The notes under the pieces are model-generated. The model did not search any database and had not been told where the DNA came from. It saw only the letters and a program-made list of their open reading frames with translations. DNA of 64,000 nt from Affinundibacterium fentianense (lineage in GTDB: Bacteria; Pseudomonadota; Gammaproteobacteria; Burkholderiales; Burkholderiaceae_D), in the NCBI RefSeq assembly GCF_018139545.1, contig NZ_JAGSPJ010000001.1, forward strand, positions 186,001 to 250,000. The letters run 5' to 3'. Position 1 is the stretch's first letter. The number at the start of each line of letters is the position of its first letter. Positions 10,418 to 17,515 of this stretch are shown piece by piece. A program made the translations under genes and the position numbers.

Positions 10418-10437
10418 GTTACCATTTTGTAAGGATT

Positions 10438-10467
10438 CAAACTTAGTTTGGAGCGACATTTTGTCGC
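10438..10467. repeat. Two adjacent short palindromes in the cus/HAD divergent intergenic region
   Basis: CAAACT-T-AGTTTG (10438-10450) is followed two bases later by GCGACA-TTT-TGTCGC (10453-10467). Both have perfect 6-bp arms. There is no T-run, so a terminator is unlikely; operator sites or remnants of an insertion boundary are possible. Confidence 0.5.
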
Positions 10468-10538
10468 CTCACTGACGATGCCCGATAAAATGCTTAATAG
10501 ACGATTGACTGTTGCAACTAATTATGAAGATGTAAATA

Positions 10539-10985
10539 ATGATTTTGTTTCTTGATTTCGATGGCGTGCTGCATCCAGAGCCATGTTTTGATCGCACTCA
10601 GTTTTTTTGTTTTTTACCTAAACTGGAAATGGTACTCCACGATTTCCCTTCAGTAAAAATTGTGATAAGCAGTACCTGGCGAGAAAATCGCTCACTCCAT
10701 GAACTACGAGGCTTTTTTAGTGAAACAATCCGTCATCGAATTATTGGTACGACACCGCATTGGCGTGACTGCGCCGAATTACTGGAAGTGATCGGATTTC
10801 AACGTCAGACAGAAATTGAGGCCTGGCTACGGAACTCACCAGAACCGTGGGAGTCATGGATCGCGATTGATGACAAATCATACCTGTTCCGACCATTCAT
10901 ACCCAATTTAATCAAGACAGCATCAGCAATTGGATTTGATGAAGTCGCTGAAATGCGATTGCGTACGTTGTTATCGATTTCGTAG
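10539..10985 (+). CDS. HAD-superfamily phosphatase of the HAD_SAK type
   Basis: A 148-residue HAD hydrolase. The N-terminus MILFLDFDGVLHP is HAD motif I (nucleophile DxD), ISSTWR carries the motif II Ser, and IAIDDKS is the motif IV acidic pair. The small size and layout match the HAD domain described in 'Swiss Army Knife' RNA-repair proteins, but it occurs here as a free-standing protein; the family assignment is by pattern only. The family usually removes phosphate from small substrates or nucleic-acid ends. It is divergent from the cus operon and begins the accessory island. The ribosome site is weak (GAAG about 10 bases upstream). Confidence 0.75.
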   Translation: MILFLDFDGVLHPEPCFDRTQFFCFLPKLEMVLHDFPSVKIVISSTWRENRSLHELRGFFSETIRHRIIGTTPHWRDCAELLEVIGFQRQTEIEAWLRNSPEPWESWIAIDDKSYLFRPFIPNLIKTASAIGFDEVAEMRLRTLLSIS

Positions 10986-11049
10986 ATAAAACTGCGTGCT
11001 ATGGTTGACATCGATTTGAAGCCGGTGTCTTCAAGGGAATAGATGATTG

Positions 11050-11328
11050 CTATTTTTCAGAGACTTTTTTCTTACGATGATTTTGTTCAGCGATTGACTG
11101 AATGATAATTTCTAAGCCTTCATGTGGATCAGCATCGATGGCCTGGCAGTACTTGATGAATTCTACAAGTTCAATTTTCTTTCGATCTTGCTCCATCTTC
11201 CCGACGCTCGTGAAGTGAGCACCAATGATGGGGGCAATCTCACGCAATGTTAATGAAGACACCGAACGCCTCAGCTTCAGCCAAGCACGCAGTTTTTCAT
11301 AATGAGGTGAGTAGGAGGAAGTTTTCAT
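11050..11328 (-). CDS. XRE-family helix-turn-helix regulator
   Basis: A 92-residue Cro/C1-type DNA-binding protein. The segment SSLTLREIAPIIGAHFTSVG and following KMEQDRKKIELVEFIKYC is a typical HTH_XRE (helix 2-3 plus KxE and the helix-4 stretch). The reading frame extends upstream to 11466, but the ATG at 11328 fits the domain start; no good ribosome site precedes it, so a leaderless or weakly translated message is possible. It is divergent from the 174-residue protein/helicase pair, with palindromic sites in between, and probably represses that unit and itself. Confidence 0.8.
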   Translation of the reverse strand: MKTSSYSPHYEKLRAWLKLRRSVSSLTLREIAPIIGAHFTSVGKMEQDRKKIELVEFIKYCQAIDADPHEGLEIIIQSIAEQNHRKKKVSEK

Positions 11329-11374
11329 TGTAGCGATAGTAGATACGCGATACAATGTAGCGAAATTCGATACA
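11328..11374. promoter_or_regulatory. Probable XRE operator overlapping the helicase-unit promoter
   Basis: A near-palindrome TGTAGCGAAATTCGATACA lies at 11356-11374, and the same arms recur as TGTAGCGA (11329-11336) and CGATACA (11348-11354). On the plus strand a promoter TTGTAG (11328-11333), 17-base spacer, TACAAT (11351-11356) overlaps these arms. It sits between the divergent XRE regulator and the winged-helix/helicase genes, so regulator binding would block the promoter. The promoter and binding are inferred from sequence only. Confidence 0.6.
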
Positions 11375-11389
11375 AAACCTTGACGCAAA

Positions 11390-11914
11390 ATGAAGCAAAG
11401 AAAATTTAAAAAGGAAGTAATCGACACTTTTCGGTTATTGGCCGGCAAGACTTTTACAATAGGCAAAGCACTTGAGGTGTATTTAACGACACCGTCAAAA
11501 ATTCATTCCGAATCAAAATCTGCCAGGCAATTTGTTCATAGAAACATATTGAGGTTCTTATCGACAGGTGACATTGTTCAAGTAGCCTCTCAGGGACGTG
11601 CGCAACAATACAAAATGACGGATCAGTTTAGTGAGCGACTCACAAACGAAAATCAATCGTCTAACACAACAAAGAATGAACCTTTGGTGCAAAAGAATAC
11701 GCTCGGAAAAAATTTGACTGACCGTCTTAATCAACAAAAATTGATGTTACTCACTGCCATCGGCGAGGCCGAAGAGTACGACGCCATTTATAAAGAGCTA
11801 CCAGAAATTGGCGCGCAAATTCAAGAGCTTTATAACGAATCACGAGACAGATGCTCTAAATTATTAGGCAAAGTAAAAGCAATTGAAAACCTGATCGCAT
11901 TGAGTTCTCGATAA
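11390..11914 (+). CDS. Winged-helix/coiled-coil protein of unknown function, partner of the helicase
   Basis: A 174-residue protein with no family I recognise. The first 80 residues read like a winged helix (FTIGKALEVYL, RQFVHRNILRFLSTGDIVQV, then a short beta-hairpin QGRAQQYKMT), followed by a polar linker and a C-terminal predicted helix (about residues 108-170) with a heptad-like pattern, probably a coiled coil. It ends two bases before the helicase ATG, so the two are almost certainly translated together and may form a complex. Function could be DNA/RNA recognition for the helicase or regulation. Confidence 0.75.
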   Translation: MKQRKFKKEVIDTFRLLAGKTFTIGKALEVYLTTPSKIHSESKSARQFVHRNILRFLSTGDIVQVASQGRAQQYKMTDQFSERLTNENQSSNTTKNEPLVQKNTLGKNLTDRLNQQKLMLLTAIGEAEEYDAIYKELPEIGAQIQELYNESRDRCSKLLGKVKAIENLIALSSR

Positions 11915-11916
11915 TC

Positions 11917-13329
11917 ATGAAACTGAGAAAGTGGCAGTCAGCGTGCATTGAACTTGCATGGCGAAAATTCGCGACCAAAGAAAACCATTTCCTTTGCTTA
12001 GCAACGCCTGGGGCTGGAAAAACTGTCATGGCGTCAACACTAGCCAATAGACTCTTTCTAGAAAATAAAATAGATCTTGTTTTGTGTTTTTCTCCGTCGG
12101 TTACAGTGGCATCTGATTTTGAATCGGCACTGGCGACACATACCAATTTACGGATGGATGGACTTTTAGGCTCTAAAGGTCGCTCTTTAACCTATCAAGG
12201 AATGCTCCATCTCAATGCTTCGTTTTGGGCACTATTTGAGACCTATCGTATATTCGTCATTTTCGACGAAATCCACCATTGCGCGGGTGATGGGATAGAA
12301 AATGCGAATGCCTGGGGTCAGAAAATTATTGAAAATATTCAAGGGCATGCTGCCTATACATTGGCATTGACGGGAACTCCTTGGCGGTCAGATCAAATTC
12401 CCATTGCGCTTTCCCGTTACTGTCAAAATAACCGAATTCACTGCGACTATATTTATGGACTGATGCAGGCCGTCTCGGATAACGTCTGCAGAACACCCCA
12501 GATTACCTTGATCGATAACGACAACGTGACCGTTAAGCAAAATGGTGAGAGTTTTAAATATTCGTCGTTCGGACAATTACTCAAAGATTCCAAATGTTCT
12601 TACCAACAGCTAATCGAAAACGAGGAGCTGATCGCCTATCTGATAGGGAAATCGACGGGTAAGCTAAACACCATCAGAAAACAAATTCCTGATGCAGGTG
12701 GATTAATTGTTGCGGCATCGGTCGAACATGCAAATAAAATTGTCAGAATTTTAGAAGATCGCTTTAGCGAAAAAGCCTATGTGGCAACGTACCGGGTAGA
12801 AGATCCGCAGCAAACGATCAACGAGTTTAAGCATAATTCAGAAAAGTGGATTGTGGCTGTTGGCATGATCAGCGAAGGTACAAATATTCCAAGATTACGT
12901 GTGTGCTGTCATCTGACGCGGGTCAAAACTGAACTTCACTTTCGACAGGTACTCGGACGAATATTGCGAAGTAACGATGAAACAAAGAGTGATGCTTTTC
13001 TCTACATGCCAGCTGAACCAGATTTGATTGAATACGCAACGCGTGTGGCGCAAGAAATACCAGAGGGCTTGAGCGTAAAATTTGATTCGATGTCAAAAAC
13101 AAAGAATGAAGTAACGCAAAAATCTAATACAGAGAGAAACAAGTCATTCAATCAAGGACTTACCTTGGACTTAGGTCGAACATACGAGAAAGCGTCTATG
13201 TTGACTTCGGATATTTATGTCCCTCATGAGCGTTCAACACTGGCAAATACCTATGAGACTAGCATTAATATTTTTGGTAAATTCAAGCAAGAACTAATTG
13301 CAATGCGACTTGGACTTTCTATAAGATAG
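11917..13329 (+). CDS. SF2 DEAD/DEAH-like helicase (ResIII type)
   Basis: A 470-residue superfamily 2 helicase or translocase. Motif I is ATPGAGKT near residues 29-36, motif II is DEIH near 115, motif III is LTGTP and motif VI is RQVLGRILRS near 344; a GMISEGTNIP stretch resembles motif V. These point to an active ATPase of the type seen in restriction and defence proteins. No nuclease or methylase domain is visible in it. It follows the winged-helix protein by two bases and precedes the HAD-AbrB-phosphoesterase trio by 39 bases. The target nucleic acid is unknown. It is not one of the housekeeping helicases. Confidence 0.85.
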   Translation: MKLRKWQSACIELAWRKFATKENHFLCLATPGAGKTVMASTLANRLFLENKIDLVLCFSPSVTVASDFESALATHTNLRMDGLLGSKGRSLTYQGMLHLNASFWALFETYRIFVIFDEIHHCAGDGIENANAWGQKIIENIQGHAAYTLALTGTPWRSDQIPIALSRYCQNNRIHCDYIYGLMQAVSDNVCRTPQITLIDNDNVTVKQNGESFKYSSFGQLLKDSKCSYQQLIENEELIAYLIGKSTGKLNTIRKQIPDAGGLIVAASVEHANKIVRILEDRFSEKAYVATYRVEDPQQTINEFKHNSEKWIVAVGMISEGTNIPRLRVCCHLTRVKTELHFRQVLGRILRSNDETKSDAFLYMPAEPDLIEYATRVAQEIPEGLSVKFDSMSKTKNEVTQKSNTERNKSFNQGLTLDLGRTYEKASMLTSDIYVPHERSTLANTYETSINIFGKFKQELIAMRLGLSIR

Positions 13330-13368
13330 GGATAATAGAAAATTTACTGAAATCTTCAGACACGAACC

Positions 13369-13986
13369 ATGGTTAAACCGATTATTGCCTTGGACGCTGA
13401 CGGCGTATTACTGGACTATCACGTCGCTTATCGTAGCGCTTGGGAGAAAGCATTTAACCATTGTCCTGCATTAAAGGACCCAAACGCCTATTGGCCAATA
13501 GATCGCTGGGATGTACGTAAGTTAGAGGGCGATGAACTGGTACAGTTTCGATGTTTTTTTAACGAAGAATTTTGGAGAACTATCCCTGCAATCGATGGTG
13601 CAATAGACGCCTGCAATCAATTGCACGATGCAGGATTTGAACTAGTTTGTGTCAGCGCCATTGAGTCAAAATTCGAAAATGCACGATTAGAGAACTTGAT
13701 GAACCTTGGGTTTCCTATTCGTCGGGTCATTGCGACCAGCAATACGGCCAGTGCGACGAGCCCCAAAGCGGCTGCGCTAAGTTTGTTGAATCCAATCGTT
13801 TTTGTAGATGATTTTCTTCCCTATCATCGCGGTGTTTCTCCGACCATTCATCGCGCACTCATCACTCGGGAAACGAATGGCACACCTAATCTCGGCACCG
13901 AGCTCGACAATATCGATTCAAGCCACCAAGATCTACGCATGTTTAGCAATTGGTGGCTAGAAAATTCACCAAAACTGTCATCATGA
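13369..13986 (+). CDS. HAD-superfamily hydrolase
   Basis: A 205-residue HAD hydrolase with motif I ALDADGVLLD near residues 6-15, a motif II-like VSAIES, a Lys in TSPKAAAL and motif IV VFVDDFLPYH. A cap domain inserted after motif I is suggested by the Trp-rich stretch WPIDRWDVRK. The substrate cannot be told from sequence. Its stop codon overlaps the start of the AbrB-like gene (ATGA), placing it in one coupled operon with that gene and the phosphoesterase. Confidence 0.8.
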   Translation: MVKPIIALDADGVLLDYHVAYRSAWEKAFNHCPALKDPNAYWPIDRWDVRKLEGDELVQFRCFFNEEFWRTIPAIDGAIDACNQLHDAGFELVCVSAIESKFENARLENLMNLGFPIRRVIATSNTASATSPKAAALSLLNPIVFVDDFLPYHRGVSPTIHRALITRETNGTPNLGTELDNIDSSHQDLRMFSNWWLENSPKLSS

Positions 13987-14168
13987 ACTTAACGGACGAA
14001 TCATTAAGCAAGTGGGAAGTCACACTGATCGATGCTGGCGATGGAAGCGGCGATTGCTATGTCGAATTTCCCAAGGAATTACTAGAGAAACTCGATTGGC
14101 ATGAAGGGGATGTTATCAACGTCGATATCGTCGACGAGCAATTGCTTCTCGTAAAAGTATATGGTTGA
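13983..14168 (+). CDS. AbrB/MazE-like small DNA-binding-fold protein
   Basis: A 61-residue protein with the swapped-hairpin AbrB pattern: WEVTLIDAGDGSGDCYVEFP, then KELLEKLDWHEGDVINVDIV and a terminal hydrophobic strand. The LGW-x-EGD-like core (LDWHEGD) is characteristic. The start ATG 13983 overlaps the stop of the HAD gene; a longer frame from 13950 lies inside that gene and is less likely. It could be a transcription factor or an antitoxin-like partner. Its stop overlaps the phosphoesterase start by 8 bases, so the three genes are tightly coupled. Confidence 0.75.
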   Translation: MNLTDESLSKWEVTLIDAGDGSGDCYVEFPKELLEKLDWHEGDVINVDIVDEQLLLVKVYG

Positions 14169-14844
14169 ACTATTTTTTTGCGGGGATACCCACGGTGAGT
14201 TTCAGCATGTGATTGATGCAGTGAAATTGCATCGACCAGCCGCGATTATTTTCTTAGGCGACTTGCAAGCCAAGAGGCCATTAGAAGTCGAACTCCAAGA
14301 AATTATCTGCCTGACGGAAGTCTGGTTTATTCATGGGAATCTCGACACAGATTCTGATGTTGACTTTGACCATCTTTTTAGCTCAGGCCTTGCCGACCGA
14401 AATTTACATGGCTGCGTGGTCGACATTGGCGGGTATAGAATTGCCGGTCTTGGTGGCGTTTTTAGAGGTCAAGTGTGGCTGCCGCCCAATGCTCCCAAGT
14501 TCGATTCACAAGAAGATTACGCATACCATGGCGGTAAGGGAAACTTGTGGCGTGGAGGACTCACCAGAAAGCATCGCAGTACCATATTCCCGATTGACTA
14601 TGCATCATTAGCTAGTCAGAAAGCAGACATTCTCGTAACGCATGAGGCGCCTAGCTGCCATCCCCATGGATTCTCCGCTATCGACCAACTGGCACGCTCG
14701 ATGAACGTAGGTTGGAGTTTTCATGGTCATCATAATGACGACTACGATTACCAACAATCGCGAAAATCTCTCGGCTTTAGTGCTTATGGCGTTGGGTTAT
14801 ATAACATTGCAAAGTTTGAAGGTACTTTAACTCAATTATTTTAA
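14161..14844 (+). CDS. Calcineurin-like metallophosphoesterase
   Basis: A 227-residue phosphoesterase with a full set of metal-binding motifs: GDTHG near residues 8-12, LGDLQA, HGNLDTD (the GNxD/E motif), a single His in VTHEAP and GHHND near the C-terminus. Such enzymes cleave phosphomonoesters or phosphodiesters, including nucleotides and nucleic acids. The substrate is not evident. It is the last gene of the plus-strand cargo series and faces the tniQ gene, separated by 127 bases. Confidence 0.85.
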   Translation: MVELFFCGDTHGEFQHVIDAVKLHRPAAIIFLGDLQAKRPLEVELQEIICLTEVWFIHGNLDTDSDVDFDHLFSSGLADRNLHGCVVDIGGYRIAGLGGVFRGQVWLPPNAPKFDSQEDYAYHGGKGNLWRGGLTRKHRSTIFPIDYASLASQKADILVTHEAPSCHPHGFSAIDQLARSMNVGWSFHGHHNDDYDYQQSRKSLGFSAYGVGLYNIAKFEGTLTQLF

Positions 14845-14971
14845 AGTAAATCAAACACTCTTCATTTATGAATCTTTGCGGATTAAAGAGATCTGTATGT
14901 ACGAAGTTAAGCGCTGTTGTATCGCTAGAACTAAAATCACTTTCGAAACACGCGAGCCCGCAACGAAAATG

Positions 14972-16486
14972 CTATTTCTCTTCCCAGTCGGCGTGTGTCC
15001 ATTTGATCAAAAGCAATCCATCGTCCGTTTCTCTCAAACGCACGCACTTGCCAGGTTCGTCGCGCGTCGAGGGATGAACCCGGTTCTTTTCAATCATGTC
15101 GAGCCATCTGTTGATTTTGAATTGTGCCGAATCAATTTCGAAATCCGCGGTTGCGTTTAGCAAATCCTGCAAGGGCGACGTTTTCTTCCATTCACAGCAC
15201 GTCCAGGCCTGCGGATATGCACAAAGATACCCGTCAGCGTTGACATTTGCTTCTGAAGTGTATTCAATTAAATTGGCATCGTACATGACTTTCGACTCTT
15301 GAAAAAAACGGTAGGTTTCATCATTGGCTTTCCGCTTCGAAAGAACATTGTATTTATTTCCAAATTCCAGTTCCAGTTCTTCCAGCGCCACCTCATAGGG
15401 GCACAATAATCGCCAGTTCGACCGCCTGTCGGGATCGGTCTTAAGCCAATGATAACCCCAACCTGCTTTTTCCCTTCGCCAAGAGCAGCAACATTCTCCA
15501 TGCCTTCTTCTAATCTGATCCTGTACAGCACGGAGCTTTCCCATATACGGCGGGGGCTGATGAGAACGTATGGCAACATCTTTAAAGAATGCAAATATCA
15601 TCCAAAACGGTATGTTCGGCCTCAACCGACAGATCTCATCACGGACGCTACTTGGAAAATGGCGTGTCTCCAGATGGCATTTCTCACCTCTGGCTACGAA
15701 AAGTGACTCTATAAGCTCCGGCATCGATTCCAACTTTTGAAGTCGACCCATCAAATGGTTATATGAGCGCTCCCCGGTCTGATGAAAAAAATCGGAATTC
15801 CAAAATTCGCCACGAGAAAACTCTTTAGCGGCTTCGCTAGATTTTCGCGTCCAATCCAACAGCAGCCGAAGATAGACGTTTTCTCGTGCATTCGATATAA
15901 ACGGATCGATTTCCTCGCATCTTGGCCACGTTCGGCAACGCGATATCATCAATTTTTTGGTCGAACTCACCCTACTTGAAGCAATTGAAGCACTCACGTG
16001 TGTATATTGAGCCAACTCTAGCGATCGAAGATGAAATGGACAGCGCTTGAGCCAGGGTAGTTCATGAAGGTGACTGTGATACCCTGAATCAGCACATCGC
16101 GGGCAATAATGAACCCGGTCCGAATAGAGCTTTTCACCGTGGACGTGATAAGCGTCGAAGTCCCCAAGGTGAACGGAGGTATGGAAAATACTCTCTACTA
16201 TGTCGATATCTTCATTCAGCAGAGAAGCTATACGACACAGATCTTCCTTTGTAAGGCTGTACTCGTGGCCTACAGTGTAGCCAAAAAATTTCTGAAATTC
16301 CTTAAGATTTATGCAGTTGAGCGCGCAGAAATTGGCGGCCAGCGACAAAGGGGACTCGTAGTAGCGCAGTTTGCCAGGCCACCAATTCACTTCAGGTAAT
16401 AGTTCGATACAAGTCCGCTGTTCAACAAATCGCGGCCCGTAATTACCGCGTAGCTCCGGGATTGGTGGGTATTGCTCAAGTTCCAC
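14972..16486 (-). CDS. tniQ: TniQ/TnsD-like target-selection protein
   Basis: A 504-residue protein with the TniQ zinc-finger pattern: YCPRC near residue 133 followed by a His-rich segment and CPFHL. Short TniQ proteins (about 400 residues) belong to Tn5053-type elements; this one is about the length of TnsD of Tn7, which binds a specific chromosomal site, so sequence-directed insertion is possible. It is third in the order tniA-tniB-tniQ, starting 18 bases after tniB. The C-terminal half has no motif I recognise and would carry the target specificity. Confidence 0.85.
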   Translation of the reverse strand: MELEQYPPIPELRGNYGPRFVEQRTCIELLPEVNWWPGKLRYYESPLSLAANFCALNCINLKEFQKFFGYTVGHEYSLTKEDLCRIASLLNEDIDIVESIFHTSVHLGDFDAYHVHGEKLYSDRVHYCPRCADSGYHSHLHELPWLKRCPFHLRSLELAQYTHVSASIASSRVSSTKKLMISRCRTWPRCEEIDPFISNARENVYLRLLLDWTRKSSEAAKEFSRGEFWNSDFFHQTGERSYNHLMGRLQKLESMPELIESLFVARGEKCHLETRHFPSSVRDEICRLRPNIPFWMIFAFFKDVAIRSHQPPPYMGKLRAVQDQIRRRHGECCCSWRREKAGWGYHWLKTDPDRRSNWRLLCPYEVALEELELEFGNKYNVLSKRKANDETYRFFQESKVMYDANLIEYTSEANVNADGYLCAYPQAWTCCEWKKTSPLQDLLNATADFEIDSAQFKINRWLDMIEKNRVHPSTRDEPGKCVRLRETDDGLLLIKWTHADWEEK

Positions 16487-16504
16487 GCCTCCACCCCTTC
16501 TCGA

Positions 16505-17509
16505 TCAAGCGACTTGAGTGATGGCATCGATGTGCCCGGAAAATCCTGTTTCCCTAATGATATCTACCCAAGAATCATAATGAGTGACGTCTTCCCATTC
16601 TTGTCCTTCTGCGAGTCGCCATAATGCTTCCTCGATCGCCAAGGCGACATGTTTCATCGGAATTTCGACTTCGAGCGATCTTTTTTCATAAAAGAGCTTG
16701 AATTCAGATGGTAGCAAATCGTTCAACGCCCTCCAAAGGTCGTCGGTGCAATCCGCCAGACGGCGGCCTGCCAAAAATTGCGCTGGCGCAAAGTAATGAA
16801 GATAGGATTTGCCAGAGCCAGCAGGCCATTCTGATTCCTGGTCGTATCCTTCCAGGACAAACCTTAATTCTTCGATGCCTCGCAAACCATGGAAGGGTGA
16901 GTTTAAAACAAAAAATCGAGCAGCAATATGAGAATTTCCGGTTTTGGCCAGGTAGTCATGTTGGTAGCCGATTTGCTGCGTGCCGATCGAAAATACGCTA
17001 AGTCGGTAGCCATCTAAATCGAGAATGTTCTGTAGTCCCATTAGCCACTGCCATTCACGCAAAGTTACGTCCTGCGCTTCGTCGATCAGTATCACGATAT
17101 AGTTGCTATTCGACGCGTTTGCTAAAGAAACCATCCGATTTCGAAATAGCTCCCGCACCCCAGCACGTCTGCTCTTATGCTTCATCTCGTCGACAAACCG
17201 AAACTTCGACGCCAGCAATAGGTCTCTCCAGAAATCGACCTCGCTCACATGCATGTCATGTCTCCTTACCCAAATAACGAGTGGGATCGCGGCGTTGAAA
17301 CGTTCTTCAAGCGCGGAGCGCACATACCATTTGATACCTCGGGATTTGCCGAAGCGAGAGGGGCCGTGAATGTATCCGCCCGACTCCATTCGGTTTATCC
17401 AGTTTCCGATCGTTTCGATTAACTCGTTAATCGGCGGCGTATAAACCGCATACTCCTGAGTCGCAATGGGATGCTGAGGGCTGATATGGGAGGGGCGTAT
17501 TATTCGCAT
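16505..17509 (-). CDS. tniB: TniB/TnsC-like AAA+ ATPase of the transposon
   Basis: A 334-residue AAA+ regulator of transposition. The Walker A motif is GPSRFGKS near residues 49-56 and the Walker B is IVILIDEAQD near 138-147, followed by a region with the sensor-type SIGTQQ. TnsC/TniB proteins bridge the target-site protein and the transposase and impose target immunity. It begins 6 bases after the tniA stop and ends 18 bases before tniQ, so the three form an operon. Length is between those of TniB (about 300) and TnsC (about 550). Confidence 0.88.
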   Translation of the reverse strand: MRIIRPSHISPQHPIATQEYAVYTPPINELIETIGNWINRMESGGYIHGPSRFGKSRGIKWYVRSALEERFNAAIPLVIWVRRHDMHVSEVDFWRDLLLASKFRFVDEMKHKSRRAGVRELFRNRMVSLANASNSNYIVILIDEAQDVTLREWQWLMGLQNILDLDGYRLSVFSIGTQQIGYQHDYLAKTGNSHIAARFFVLNSPFHGLRGIEELRFVLEGYDQESEWPAGSGKSYLHYFAPAQFLAGRRLADCTDDLWRALNDLLPSEFKLFYEKRSLEVEIPMKHVALAIEEALWRLAEGQEWEDVTHYDSWVDIIRETGFSGHIDAITQVA

Positions 17510-17515
17510 GATTTT

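Noticed and set aside
10462-10500. TGTCGCC at 10462 as the left transposon end
   Set aside because: TGTCG starts are seen in related elements, but no matching inverse was found near 19520-20100.
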